Of a stretch of 64,000 bases of DNA, positions 33,901-41,907 are shown one piece after another. The notes under the pieces were generated by a model. That model did not search any database. It saw nothing but the letters and a program-made list of their open reading frames with translations, and had not been told where the DNA came from. The position numbers and the translations under genes are program-made. Origin of the DNA: Microbacterium sp. MYb62 (GTDB lineage Bacteria; Actinomycetota; Actinomycetes; Actinomycetales; Microbacteriaceae); the NCBI RefSeq assembly GCF_002979475.1, contig NZ_PCOY01000005.1, positions 62,001 through 126,000 on the forward strand, written 5' to 3'. Numbering within the stretch: the stretch's first letter is position 1; each line of letters opens with the position of its first letter.

Positions 33901-35607
33901 CTCGATCTCCATGAGCGAGACGATGTCGGCGTCCAGACCGTTGATCGCCGCGACGATCTTGGACTTCTGGATCGCGAACTGCGCCGCGTTCGCCGCACCC
34001 CGGGCGTTGGAGTTCTCGCTCTTCAGCGTCGTGAAGTAGTTGTAGACGTTGAAGGACGCGACCTGGACGTCGCCACCCACGGCCGGTGCGCTCTCGGTGC
34101 GCGGGTTCGTCGCCGTGAAACCGACCTTGAGGTCGGCGGACGAAGAGTCGTCGATCGGCACGACCGGCTGCAGACGCCAGTCGTTGAAGCCCCACTGCAG
34201 CACATAGCCGTTGTCGCCGAAGTCGACGGTGTCGCCGTTGCGGACCACCGTGTCCTTCGCGAAATACGGCTGCTCACCGGGGTGTCCGCTGTTGGACACC
34301 TGGATGGACCAGCCGTCGTCGAGCAGGACGCGGTTGGCGCGGTTGGCCGCGGCGATCGCTGCCGCCTCGTCGCCGGGACGGGTGGTCTCGGTGCTCTTCA
34401 CGGCGAGGGCGTCACCGGCGTTCAGCCACAGCGTGCCGAAGTTGAACAGCTGGTGGCTGGAGGCGAGACGGTAGGTCCCCTCCGGAGCCACGTACATGTT
34501 CTCGAACTGCTCACGGTCGGCGCCCTGCACCGTCGCGGGCAGCGGCGTGACGGCGGGAACCCCGACGCCGGCGCTGACGACCGCGACATCGGCGGCCGCG
34601 GCCGGGTTGATCTGCGTCTGCCCGAAGTACTCGCTGACGGAGCCCGTCACCGAGACGAGGTCGCCGATCGCGAGGGTCGGGGTCAGGGCGTTCAGGAACA
34701 CGAACACGCCGTCCGAGGCACCGGGAGTCGCATCCGTCGCGCCCCCGGAACCCTGGGTCTGGATGACGATGCCCTTGTAGCCGCCGGTGCGGTAGTCGGC
34801 GGTGACGACGCCCTCGACCTGCACGGTCTGGCCGTTCAGCGGGGAGACGTCGGTCGTGCCCTGGACCTCGGCGATGGTGGCCTTCGTCGGATCCGTGCCC
34901 GGACCTGTGCCCGGATCGGTCTCGCCGGAGTTCTGCGGGGTGATCGTGGGCGAGAGCGTGAAGTCGGCGCTGTTGACGTCGGTGTCGACGCCGCCGGTGC
35001 GGTTGAGCGACTTGACGTCGGTGTTGCCCGTCGGCGCGGTGGCCGCGGTGCCCTCGAAGGTGTTGGAGGTGCCGTAGCCGAGCAGGTCGACCACACCGTC
35101 GACGCCCACGACCGAGCCGGGGGTGAGAGTCACCGCCGCCGTGCCCTCGACGAGCGCGAGCGTGCCGTTGGTGCCGCTCGGGGTCAGGGTGCTGACGGCA
35201 TCCGGGGCGGGCAGCTCGGCGCCGTTCGCCCCGTTGCTGTTGCCCTGCACCAGGTAATAGCCGCCGGCCGGGATGACTCCGGTGAGCGGAGCGACGCCGT
35301 TGAAGGCGGCGGAGCCGGTCGCCGATCGATACTGCAGCGACATCCCGTCGAGGGTGATCGGGGCCGAGGTGGGGTTGTACAGCTCGACGAACTTGTTCTT
35401 GAACGCCGCTCCCGCACTGCCGCCGGAGAGATACGCCTCGTTGATCACCACCCCCGTACCCGTGGTGTCGGCTGCGGCGGGAACGGCGGCCAGCGAGCCG
35501 AGGCTCAGCGCGGCGACGCAGGTCACGGCGAGAGCGCCGATGCGCCCCCGACTTCTACGGTGTGAGACGGGAGCCATGCGGCTCTCGCCATCTGGAGCGG
35601 ACATCAT
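30985..35607 (-). CDS. Secreted LTD, endonuclease and 5'-nucleotidase multidomain protein
   Basis: A 1,540-residue exported enzyme of the ExeM/NucH type. In order: signal peptide (ending near AAVPAAAD), lamin-tail domain (GVVINEAYLSGG, about 50-190), an OB-like domain (ATIAEVQGT, about 243-350), an endonuclease/exonuclease/phosphatase domain (VQVASFNVYNYF to YRSSDHDPIIVG, about 515-815), a calcineurin-like 5'-nucleotidase (VVTVNDFHGRIEADG, AGAGDLIGAST, SAAGNHEFDQGW, SAHTHLAY, about 822-1085), its C-terminal substrate domain (GESTIGNFVADV, NPGGIRANL), and Ig-like repeats (KSLKITGEGYVPGETVSIEL). It should degrade extracellular DNA and dephosphorylate the nucleotides. It ends in a Trp-rich tail (DWLWELLTRWF) instead of a sortase signal. 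Start chosen at ATG 35607 (GGAGA upstream); a GTG at 35637 is possible. Confidence 0.92.
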   Translation of the reverse strand: MMSAPDGESRMAPVSHRRSRGRIGALAVTCVAALSLGSLAAVPAAADTTGTGVVINEAYLSGGSAGAAFKNKFVELYNPTSAPITLDGMSLQYRSATGSAAFNGVAPLTGVIPAGGYYLVQGNSNGANGAELPAPDAVSTLTPSGTNGTLALVEGTAAVTLTPGSVVGVDGVVDLLGYGTSNTFEGTAATAPTGNTDVKSLNRTGGVDTDVNSADFTLSPTITPQNSGETDPGTGPGTDPTKATIAEVQGTTDVSPLNGQTVQVEGVVTADYRTGGYKGIVIQTQGSGGATDATPGASDGVFVFLNALTPTLAIGDLVSVTGSVSEYFGQTQINPAAAADVAVVSAGVGVPAVTPLPATVQGADREQFENMYVAPEGTYRLASSHQLFNFGTLWLNAGDALAVKSTETTRPGDEAAAIAAANRANRVLLDDGWSIQVSNSGHPGEQPYFAKDTVVRNGDTVDFGDNGYVLQWGFNDWRLQPVVPIDDSSSADLKVGFTATNPRTESAPAVGGDVQVASFNVYNYFTTLKSENSNARGAANAAQFAIQKSKIVAAINGLDADIVSLMEIENSVKLGKPVDTALKDLVAGLNADAGSDVWGYVPTPAALNDAATTDFITNAIIYKKDAVKRVGDSITVTDETVWGNAREPIAQAFDIDGRVVTVVANHLKSKSPPEGAGAEPADGQGFFNADRVKQANAILAFTAQLEETTGSGDMLLIGDFNAYGKEDPIDVFTSNGWSDLVADKASGQYTYTFDGELGSLDHVIASPSLASSITGAGVWGINSPEWSDRGYAFGATEQGTPYRSSDHDPIIVGVSSEIPPVSIDVVTVNDFHGRIEADGAAAGAAVLAGAVKQFREANPNTIFAGAGDLIGASTFTSFINDDNPTIDALNAAGLDVSAAGNHEFDQGWEDLRDRVQGRADWEYISSNVFVTETGEPALAPAWVKELDGVKVGFVGAVTEDLDSLVSPEGIKDLEVRSIVDSVNAVADDLRDGDESNGEADVVILLVHEGASSVELSSITPDSPLGEIVYGVDDDVDAIVSAHTHLAYNHVIDGRPVVSAGQYGENLGLMNIKVDPETKDLISITNEIKPLTAAGKPLYPAVPEVADIVAKAKAEADVLGAIKVGDITADFNRARQSDGKTENRGGESTIGNFVADVQKWSTGADVAIMNPGGIRANLTYASAGASDPDGNVTYREAATVQPFANTLVTLTLTGAQLKGVLEEQWQPAGSARPFLKLGVSEGLVYTYDPAAAQGSRITSITLNGAALDPAANYTVAANSFLAAGGDNFFTFKEGTGKRDTGKIDLQSMVDWFDANKTASPDAAQRAVGVAVSPADADGYSAGDQVTVSLSSLAFSAGEPAPGEVSLSLGGTQLAAGAVDPAVVDTTDEGGRAALTFTVPSGVFGEQLLTVAVAGTGTTVQVPFTIAGEEEFAGTIALGSSKVTAGKSLKITGEGYVPGETVSIELRPKKGKPVPVGTVQVGADGTFSTSVTVPKSAPSGKYTVAASQADGDAATATVTVNRAGGILGAILDWLWELLTRWF

Positions 35608-35676
35608 CGGTGCTGTCTCCTCGATCGGGTTCGACACTGCTCAGGACTGTCACGGCACACAGGGGAAACTCCCAGC

Positions 35677-35697
35677 ATGCTCACATGGTGCGAGCAT
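35677..35697. promoter_or_regulatory. Inverted repeat ATGCTC-N9-GAGCAT
   Basis: Perfect 6-base arms with a 9-base spacer overlapping the -10 box of the nuclease promoter, a good position for a repressor site. It does not look like a PHO box (GTTCACC repeats). Confidence 0.5.
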
Positions 35698-35721
35698 ACG
35701 GAGCGGTCCGGACATCCTCAA
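35693..35721 (-). promoter_or_regulatory. Promoter of the exported nuclease gene
   Basis: On the minus strand TTGAGG (35721-35716) and TATGCT (35698-35693) have a 17-base spacer. The leader would be about 80 bases. The remaining 120 bases to the SURF1 gene hold no gene. Confidence 0.6.
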
Positions 35722-35843
35722 CGGAGTTTTCCGATTCGTCATCCAGCGCTCACCGGATGGCCGGAACGACCCCTGACGAAGGTCTCTAGTGGGGCAGCAC
35801 GGCGCACAATTGCGCAGGGAATCGCGCGCGGATGCGCGTGCGG

Positions 35844-36644
35844 TCAGACCGTTCCGGCCGCGGCCTCGTCTTCGAACTCCTCGACCTCGCGTTCCCAGGC
35901 GTCCTTCGCCAGGCGGTACCAGAGATAGAACGCGAAGCCGGCGAAGATCGCCCACTCGACCGCATAGAAGACGTTGAGCCAGTTGACCGGCGATATCTCC
36001 TCAGGTGCGGGCGACGAGATGTCGACCAGCCCGGCCGTCGCGGTCGTCGAGGCCAGGTACGGGCGATAGACGTCGAGCTCCTCGATGTCGTGCCAGCGGC
36101 TGAGCAGTGCGGCCGGCGACATGCGATCCAGCTGGGCGGGATCGGAGTGCGGCGGCACCCGAGGACCCTCATCCGAGATGATGCGTCCGGTGACGGCGAC
36201 CTCGGAGCCGTCGGCACGCGACTCGAGCTCCTTCACCGCCGCGTCGGCGGTCTTCCGGTCGGGCGCCCAGCCGATCGCGACGGCGATCGAGACACGCTCA
36301 TCGACCCGCAGCTGACCGGTCACCCAGTAGCCCTGCACATCGTCGTTGAAGCGACTCGACACGACGATGAAGTCCTCGGGGACCCAGGCGCCGGATGTCT
36401 CGACGCGCTGTCCCACGAGCGGCTCGGGAAGGTACTCCCCCGGCTCGAGGACTTCCGCGAGCTGCTGCACCTGCTCGGTGGCGCCGGGGGCGGGCGGATC
36501 GGTCTCGATCGCGCGCTCCAACTGCCACTGCCCGAGCCAGGCGAAGACGCCGGCGACGAGAAGGCAGAGCAGGAGCATCCCGATCCAGCGTCCCCGGAGC
36601 ATGACCTCACGGAGAGTCGGGGGGAACGGTGCAGGAGTGGTCAC
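35844..36644 (-). CDS. SURF1-family cytochrome oxidase assembly protein
   Basis: A 266-residue membrane protein with an N-terminal helix (RWIGMLLLCLLVAGVFAWLG followed by QWQLERA, the G-x-W-Q-x-x-R signature) and a C-terminal helix (VEWAIFAGFAFYLWYRLAKD) flanking an extracytoplasmic domain containing SPVNWLNVFYAVEW. SURF1 proteins assist haem a insertion into aa3 oxidase. The acidic C-terminus REVEEFEDEAAAG is common in actinobacterial members. GTG 36644 is taken as start; ATG 36602 (GAGG upstream) would remove 14 residues. It follows guaB3 by 16 bases and is probably co-transcribed. Confidence 0.88.
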   Translation of the reverse strand: MTTPAPFPPTLREVMLRGRWIGMLLLCLLVAGVFAWLGQWQLERAIETDPPAPGATEQVQQLAEVLEPGEYLPEPLVGQRVETSGAWVPEDFIVVSSRFNDDVQGYWVTGQLRVDERVSIAVAIGWAPDRKTADAAVKELESRADGSEVAVTGRIISDEGPRVPPHSDPAQLDRMSPAALLSRWHDIEELDVYRPYLASTTATAGLVDISSPAPEEISPVNWLNVFYAVEWAIFAGFAFYLWYRLAKDAWEREVEEFEDEAAAGTV

Positions 36645-36660
36645 GGTGGAGCGCAGGACC

Positions 36661-37782
36661 TCAGGCCTCGTAGGGCGCGAGCACGACCTCGACCCGCTGG
36701 AACTCCTTGAGATCGGAGTACCCCGTGGTCGCCATCGACTTGCGCAGCGCGCCGATGAGGTTCGCCGTGCCGTCTGCGACGGGCGCAGGACCGTAGAGGA
36801 TCTCCTCGAGCGTGCCGATACCGCCGACCTCGACGCGGTGGCCGCGCGGCAGCTTCGGGTGGTGCGCCTCGGGGCCCCAGTGGAAGCCGCGGCCGGGTGC
36901 GTCGGTGGCACGGGCGAGTGCGACGCCGAGCATGACCGCGTCGGCACCCATCGCGAGAGCCTTGACGATGTCGCCGGAGGTGCCGACGCCGCCATCGGCG
37001 ATCACGTGCACGTAGCGGCCGCCGGACTCGTCGAGGTAGTCGCGTCGTGCGGCGGCGACGTCGGAGACCGCGGTCGCCATCGGCGCGTGGATGCCGAGGG
37101 TCGCGCGTGTGGTCGACGCCGCTCCCCCGCCGAAGCCGACGAGCACACCGGCGGCGCCCGTGCGCATCAGGTGGAGGGCTGCCGTGTAGGTCGCCGCACC
37201 GCCCACGATGACCGGGACGTCGAGGTCGTAGATGAACTTCTTGAGGTTGAGGGGCTCGGCGACGCTCGACACGTGCTCGGCAGAGACCGTGGTGCCGCGG
37301 ATCACGAACAGGTCGACGCCGGCGGCGGCGACGGTGTCGTAGTACTCCTGGGTGCGCTGCGGGGTCAGGGACCCGGCGACCGTGACGCCGGCCTCGCGGA
37401 TCTCGGCGAGACGGCTGGTGATGAGCTCGGGCTTGATCGGCTCGGAGTACAGCTCCTGCATCCGCACCGTGGCCCGGGCGTCGTCGAGACCCGCGATCTC
37501 CGCCAGCAGCGGCTCGGGGTTCTCGTAGCGCGTCCACAGACCCTCGAGGTCGAGCACGCCGAGACCGCCGAGCTGACCGAGCATGATCGCCGTCTGCGGG
37601 CTGACGACCGAGTCCATCGGCGCTCCGAGCACCGGGATCTCGAAGCCGAAGGCATCGATCGTCCACGCGGTCGACACGTCCTCCGGGTTGCGCGTGCGCC
37701 GGGAAGGCACCACCGCGATGTCATCGAACGTGTACGCGCGACGCGCGCGCTTTCCTCGGCCGAGCTCGATCTCCATGGTCAC
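36661..37782 (-). CDS. guaB3: GuaB3-family IMP dehydrogenase-related protein
   Basis: A 373-residue TIM-barrel protein of the GuaB3 family (opening EIELGRGKRARRAYTFDDIA), without the CBS domains of GuaB. Phosphate-binding and barrel motifs are intact ([40 protein letters not shown]). At the active-site loop, where IMP dehydrogenase has S-I-C-T-T-R (present in GuaB at 49619), this protein reads AASTTR, with Ser223 in place of the catalytic Cys. Either the family member has lost IMP oxidation or it does something else. GTG 37782 is supported by TAGGCT six bases upstream; an ATG lies two codons later. It is co-transcribed with SURF1. Confidence 0.93.
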   Translation of the reverse strand: MTMEIELGRGKRARRAYTFDDIAVVPSRRTRNPEDVSTAWTIDAFGFEIPVLGAPMDSVVSPQTAIMLGQLGGLGVLDLEGLWTRYENPEPLLAEIAGLDDARATVRMQELYSEPIKPELITSRLAEIREAGVTVAGSLTPQRTQEYYDTVAAAGVDLFVIRGTTVSAEHVSSVAEPLNLKKFIYDLDVPVIVGGAATYTAALHLMRTGAAGVLVGFGGGAASTTRATLGIHAPMATAVSDVAAARRDYLDESGGRYVHVIADGGVGTSGDIVKALAMGADAVMLGVALARATDAPGRGFHWGPEAHHPKLPRGHRVEVGGIGTLEEILYGPAPVADGTANLIGALRKSMATTGYSDLKEFQRVEVVLAPYEA

Positions 37783-37788
37783 CCCACC

Positions 37789-37794
37789 AGCCTA
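37789..37794 (-). promoter_or_regulatory. -10 element TAGGCT, leaderless start
   Basis: On the minus strand TAGGCT ends six bases before the GTG at 37782, which supports that start for guaB3. Confidence 0.5.
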
Positions 37795-37849
37795 CCCGGC
37801 GGTCGGACGCCGCCGTGCTGGGAGACTGGATCCGAGCCCGGGAGGCAGC

Positions 37850-38935
37850 ATGAAGACGGAGTCCGCGGATGTCGTGGTCGTGGGAGGCGGCGTCATGGGC
37901 CTCGCGGCGGCGTGGGAGCTGACCAGACGGGGCCTCCGACCCGTGGTGCTGGAGCGCTTCGCGCGCGGCCACCGCGAAGGCGCATCGCACGGCGCGACCC
38001 GCAACTTCAACAACGCCTATGACGAGGAGCACTACCTCGACCTGCTCGTGCGCGCTCGCGCCGGGTGGGATGCGCTCGGAGAGGTCGACGGCGAACCGCT
38101 CCTGCGGCTGCACGGGCTCGCCACCCACGGAGGGCTCGATCTCGACGCGGTGCAGAAGGCACTCGATGCCCATGGCATCCGGTCCGACATCCTCTCCCGC
38201 GCCGACGCGCGTGCGCGGTGGTCGGGCATGCGCTTCGAGAGCGACGTGCTGTGGTCGGCGGATGCCGGCGTCGCGCGTGCGGCCGAGACGCTGCGGGAGC
38301 TGGAGCGGCGGATCGTCACCGGCGGCGGCGAGGTGCGCTGGAGCACGCCGGTCGCCCACATCGGGGAGGCCACCGACGGCGTCGTGCTCGTCCTCGCCGA
38401 GGGCGGTCGGATGCGCGCGGACACCGTCGTCGTGACGGCGGGCGCCTGGACCTCGAAGCTCCTCGCGCGCTTCGGCCTGCCGCGGCTGACCGTCACCGAG
38501 GAGACGCCGGCGCACTTCCGACCGCTCGGCGAGGCGACCTGGCCGTCGTTCAACCACTATGCGGATCCGGCCGCGCACCCCGCGACCGTGTACGGCATGC
38601 CGACGCCCGGCGAAGGGGTCAAGGTGGGCTTCCATCGCATCGGCGACGAGATCGACCCCGACGCCCGCCCGCACGTGCCCACGCATCAGCGAGCCCTGGC
38701 GGACTATGTCCGGGAGTGGGTGCCGGGCCTCGACGCCGAATCCGCCGTGCCGATCAGCTGCACGTACACGTCGACCGATGACAGCACGTTCGTGCTCGAC
38801 CGTCGGGGACGGATCGTCGTGGGAGCGGGGTTCTCCGGGCACGGCTTCAAGTTCGCGCCGGGCGTCGGCGGGATCCTCGCCGACCTCGCGACGGACACCG
38901 CCGCGCGCGCCGCCGCGCCGTTCCGCCTCCCCTGA
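37850..38935 (+). CDS. FAD-dependent amine oxidase, sarcosine/N-methyltryptophan oxidase-like
   Basis: A 361-residue flavoprotein of the monomeric sarcosine oxidase/SolA family, oxidising N-methyl or secondary amino acids to aldehyde, amine and hydrogen peroxide. The Rossmann motif VVVGGGVMGLAAAWELTRRG is at residues 8-27, SHGATRNFNNAY (about 46-57) matches the family FAD/substrate loop, and Cys304 in ISCTYTSTDDSTFVLDR lies where MSOX/MTOX bind FAD covalently. The C-terminal GAGFSGHGFKFAPGVGGILA is also conserved. ATG 37850 follows GGGAGG. It stands alone, divergent from guaB3 and convergent with the nucleotidyltransferase gene. Confidence 0.9.
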   Translation: MKTESADVVVVGGGVMGLAAAWELTRRGLRPVVLERFARGHREGASHGATRNFNNAYDEEHYLDLLVRARAGWDALGEVDGEPLLRLHGLATHGGLDLDAVQKALDAHGIRSDILSRADARARWSGMRFESDVLWSADAGVARAAETLRELERRIVTGGGEVRWSTPVAHIGEATDGVVLVLAEGGRMRADTVVVTAGAWTSKLLARFGLPRLTVTEETPAHFRPLGEATWPSFNHYADPAAHPATVYGMPTPGEGVKVGFHRIGDEIDPDARPHVPTHQRALADYVREWVPGLDAESAVPISCTYTSTDDSTFVLDRRGRIVVGAGFSGHGFKFAPGVGGILADLATDTAARAAAPFRLP

Positions 38936-38961
38936 CCCCCGCCGGGCGTCGAGGGGCGCCT

Positions 38962-39426
38962 TCAGCCGATGCGCGCCACGCGTTCGGCTTCTCTCGCGGC
39001 GACGATCCTGCGCAGCCCCGAACTCGAGAAGCGGTGATCCCTTCCATTGAAGTACAGATCGATCCCGCTCTCCTCGCAGTAGGCGCGCCCCGTGAACTCG
39101 CTCTCACGGTATTCGTCGCCGATGATGCGCACGTCCAGCTTGAAGGAACGGAGGATGTCCTCCAGGTCCTGCTCGGTGGAGTAGGGAACGATCTCGTCGA
39201 CGTATTGGCACCCGCGCAGCTGGATGTAGCGTTCCACCACCGTCTGCGTCGGGGCGTTCTTCTCCGGGCGATCGAGCGTCGGATCCATCTGCAGGCCGCA
39301 GATGAGGTAGTCGCACTGCCGCTTCGCCTCCGCGAGCATCATGATGTGCCCTGCGTGCAGCAGGTCGAAGGTGGAGAAGGTGATGCCCACGCGAGGACCG
39401 GGGTTGTAGTCGTGACTTCTGGTCAT
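38962..39426 (-). CDS. Cytidylyltransferase-like protein (TagD family)
   Basis: A 154-residue nucleotidyltransferase of the TagD/cytidylyltransferase fold. The H-x-G-H motif is FDLLHAGHIMML (His24 and His27), the conserved Y-V-D-E-(I/V) follows (CQYVDEIVPYSTEQD), then DVRIIGDEYRESEF and a serine-rich SSSGLRRIV in place of the usual ISTT loop. TagD makes CDP-glycerol from CTP and glycerol-3-phosphate for teichoic acids; this member is slightly longer, so another substrate (for example ribitol or heptose phosphate) is possible. The leaderless-type TACGAT box six bases upstream fixes the start. Confidence 0.85.
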   Translation of the reverse strand: MTRSHDYNPGPRVGITFSTFDLLHAGHIMMLAEAKRQCDYLICGLQMDPTLDRPEKNAPTQTVVERYIQLRGCQYVDEIVPYSTEQDLEDILRSFKLDVRIIGDEYRESEFTGRAYCEESGIDLYFNGRDHRFSSSGLRRIVAAREAERVARIG

Positions 39427-39432
39427 CGCGCC

Positions 39433-39438
39433 ATCGTA
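39433..39438 (-). promoter_or_regulatory. -10 element TACGAT, leaderless start
   Basis: On the minus strand TACGAT ends six bases before the nucleotidyltransferase ATG at 39426. Confidence 0.5.
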
Positions 39439-39502
39439 CGCGGAGGGCACGCATCGGAGCTCGCGCTCTCGCCGTCCCCCGATGCGTGATCCCCACCCGG
39501 CG

Positions 39503-41191
39503 TCAGCGAGCGCGCGCCACCCGCTTCTCATCCCACACCGGCGCGTCGGATTCGTAGACCTCGCCGTCCGACCCGAACACGAGGTATCGGTCGAACGATC
39601 GGGCGAACCAGCGGTCGTGCGTGACGGCGAGCACGGTCCCCTCGAAACGTGCGAGGGCCTGTTCCAGTGCCTCCGCCGACTCCAGGTCGAGGTTGTCGGT
39701 CGGCTCGTCGAGCAGCAGCAGTGTCGCTCCGGAGAGTTCCAACAGCAGCACCTGGAATCGCGCCTGCTGCCCGCCCGAGAGCGAGTCGAAGCTCTGCTGC
39801 GCCTGCCGCACGAGTCCGTAGCGGTCGAGTGCGGAGCTCGCGGCGTCACGCGGCATCCCGGCACGACGGTCGTCGCCCCGGTGCAGGATCTCCAGGAGCG
39901 TGCGCCCCACGAACTCCGGATGCGCGTGCGTCTGTGCGAACAGCCCGGGCACGACGCGCGCGCCGAGCGTGGCCGTGCCGCTGTGCTCCACCGTGCTCAG
40001 CTGCTCTCCCGTCGAGGTCACATGACCGAGTGTGGAATCGGGATCGCTGCCGCCGCGGGCGAGAAGCCTCAGGAAGTGCGACTTGCCCGAACCGTTCGAC
40101 CCGAGCACCGCGACCCGGTCGCCGTACCAGACCTCGGCATCGAACGGACGCATGAGCCCCGTGAGCTCCAGACGCTGCGCCACCACGGCGCGCTTGCCGG
40201 TGCGGGCGCCGCGCAGGCGCATGTCGAAGTCCTGCGCGGGCGGACGCTCCTCGGGAGGCCCCGCCTCCTCGAACTTGCGCAGGCGCGTCTGCGCGGCCTG
40301 ATACCGGGATGCGAAGCCGTCGTTCGCCGAAGCCTTCACCTTGAGGTTCGCGACCAGGGTGCGCAGCTTCTCGTGCTGCTCGTCCCACCGCCGCCGCAGC
40401 TCGTCGAGCCGGTCCATCCGATCGGTCCTGGCCTGCTGATACGTCGAGAACCCCCCGCCGTGCACCCACGCCGTGGCGCCGGCGCCGCCGGGTTCGAGAG
40501 TGATCAGTCGGTCGACCGCGCGTGCGAGCAGCTCGCGATCGTGCGACACCAGCAGCACGGTCTTCGGCGTCTGGCGCAGCTGCTCCTCGAGCCACCGCTT
40601 GGTGGGGACGTCGAGGTAGTTGTCCGGCTCGTCGAGCAGCAGCACCTCGTCGGGTCCGCGCAGCAGGGCCTCGAGCGCGAGCCGCTTCTGCTCGCCGCCG
40701 GAGAGGGTGGTGAGGTCACGATACCTCGCCCGTTCGTACGGCACCCCGAGCGCGGCGACGGTGCACTGGTCCCAGACGGTCTCGTGCTCGTAGCCCCCGG
40801 CATCCGCGTACTCGGCGATGGCGGAGGCGTACGCCATCTGGGTATCGTGCTCGTCACGTTCGATCAGCGCGTTCTCCGCAGCCTCGAGGGCTTCGGCCGC
40901 CGTGCGGATGCGCGCGGGGGCCACACGCACCAGCAGCTGGTGCACGGTCTCGCCCGCCTCGCCGTGGCCGACGAACTGATCCATGACTCCGAGACCGCCG
41001 TCGATCGTCACGACGCCGTCGTCGGCGGCCTGATCGCCGCGGATGATGCGCAGCAGGGTGGTCTTGCCTGCGCCGTTCGGGCCGATCAGCGCACTCGTCG
41101 AGCCGGCGCCGACACGGAACGTCGCCTCATCGAGAAGCGGTCTGCCGTCGGGAAGCGTTAAGGAGACGCTGGATACATCGATAGAGCTCAC
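39503..41191 (-). CDS. ABC-F subfamily ATPase
   Basis: A 562-residue soluble ABC-F protein with two ATPase domains and no membrane segment. Domain 1: Walker A GPNGAGKTT (about 38-46), signature LSGGEQKRLALEALL, Walker B LLLDEPDNYLDVP. Domain 2: GSNGSGKSHFLRLL, LSGGQQARFQVLLLEL, LLLDEPTDNLDLESAE. The inter-domain linker (about 235-320) is charged and helical (LDELRRRWDEQHEKLRTLV), as in proteins that reach into the ribosomal E/P site. ABC-F proteins are translation factors or antibiotic-resistance ribosome protectors; sequence alone cannot say which. It starts at a GTG (41191) with only a weak GGACGG upstream. Confidence 0.93.
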   Translation of the reverse strand: MSSIDVSSVSLTLPDGRPLLDEATFRVGAGSTSALIGPNGAGKTTLLRIIRGDQAADDGVVTIDGGLGVMDQFVGHGEAGETVHQLLVRVAPARIRTAAEALEAAENALIERDEHDTQMAYASAIAEYADAGGYEHETVWDQCTVAALGVPYERARYRDLTTLSGGEQKRLALEALLRGPDEVLLLDEPDNYLDVPTKRWLEEQLRQTPKTVLLVSHDRELLARAVDRLITLEPGGAGATAWVHGGGFSTYQQARTDRMDRLDELRRRWDEQHEKLRTLVANLKVKASANDGFASRYQAAQTRLRKFEEAGPPEERPPAQDFDMRLRGARTGKRAVVAQRLELTGLMRPFDAEVWYGDRVAVLGSNGSGKSHFLRLLARGGSDPDSTLGHVTSTGEQLSTVEHSGTATLGARVVPGLFAQTHAHPEFVGRTLLEILHRGDDRRAGMPRDAASSALDRYGLVRQAQQSFDSLSGGQQARFQVLLLELSGATLLLLDEPTDNLDLESAEALEQALARFEGTVLAVTHDRWFARSFDRYLVFGSDGEVYESDAPVWDEKRVARAR

Positions 41192-41269
41192 GGTGCGTGG
41201 CCGTCCTTCCGCCCGCGCATGCCGAGCCGACCAGGCTATCAGGTGGAGCGGCCAGGCTCCGAACCGCTC

Positions 41270-41821
41270 TCAGGTGAGGGCGCTCGACGTGGGCACGGGA
41301 GCGGCGAAGAGATCCAGCACCGGGCAGTGCGCGTCGACGACCGCACGCAGGTTCTCATACTGCTCGGCACTGTTCGGCCCCGCGATGTCGACCGATACGC
41401 GGACATCGTGGAATCCGGCCCGCCCCGACTCGTCGATGCCGAACAGCTTGCGCACATCCAGGCCACCCTCCGCCGTGATCTCGATCTCGTCGATCGTGAG
41501 TCCGAGCGCCTGGGCATAGAGGCGATACACGACCACCTGACAGGAGATGAGGGCGCCCAGCGCGTACTCGACGGGGCTCGCCGCCACGTCGTCGCCGGCG
41601 AGCGCACCGGGCTCGTCGACGAGGAAGCGGTGCTTCCCCGCGCGGATCTCGGTGGCGACGGAGCCGATGCCGCGTCCGCTGACCCGGTAGGTGAGCTGGG
41701 CGTTCGTGTCGTCGGCGGCGATCCGCTCGTTCCATGCGGTGCCGGCGTCGGTGAGCCGCTGCGCGCGTTCGGCCGGAGTGACGTCGGCGATGCCCGCGAG
41801 CTGGTCCTGGAGAAGAGTCAT
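41270..41821 (-). CDS. OsmC-family protein
   Basis: A 183-residue OsmC/Ohr-fold protein. The first Cys sits in ALGALISCQVVVYRLYAQALG (about 97-117) and the second in VVDAHCPVLDLF near the C-terminus, the pair that gives thiol peroxidase activity in the family. GLDVRKLFGIDESGRAGFHD is the conserved strand after the first helix. An extra N-terminal helix (TPAERAQRLTDAGTAWNER) suggests the YhfA-like branch. ATG 41821 has TACGGT exactly six bases upstream, so it is leaderless and transcribed separately from the histidine kinase operon upstream of it. Confidence 0.88.
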   Translation of the reverse strand: MTLLQDQLAGIADVTPAERAQRLTDAGTAWNERIAADDTNAQLTYRVSGRGIGSVATEIRAGKHRFLVDEPGALAGDDVAASPVEYALGALISCQVVVYRLYAQALGLTIDEIEITAEGGLDVRKLFGIDESGRAGFHDVRVSVDIAGPNSAEQYENLRAVVDAHCPVLDLFAAPVPTSSALT

Positions 41822-41827
41822 GGCCCG

Positions 41828-41833
41828 ACCGTA
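41828..41833 (-). promoter_or_regulatory. -10 element TACGGT, leaderless start
   Basis: On the minus strand TACGGT ends six bases before the OsmC-family ATG at 41821. Confidence 0.5.
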
Positions 41834-41907
41834 GCGATCGGGCCGACTGCTGCGCCCGCGCACCGTCACGCGGCTTCACAGCCCGACACGAAGCGTCATC
41901 GGAGGGA

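Noticed and set aside
30946-35565. 1,539-codon plus-strand frame opposite the exported nuclease
   Set aside because: Impressive in length but a codon-bias shadow; the minus-strand frame carries nuclease and 5'-nucleotidase motifs, a promoter and a terminator.
39503-41191. Calling the ABC-F protein an antibiotic-resistance determinant
   Set aside because: Subfamily cannot be decided from the sequence by eye; housekeeping ABC-F translation factors share all visible motifs.
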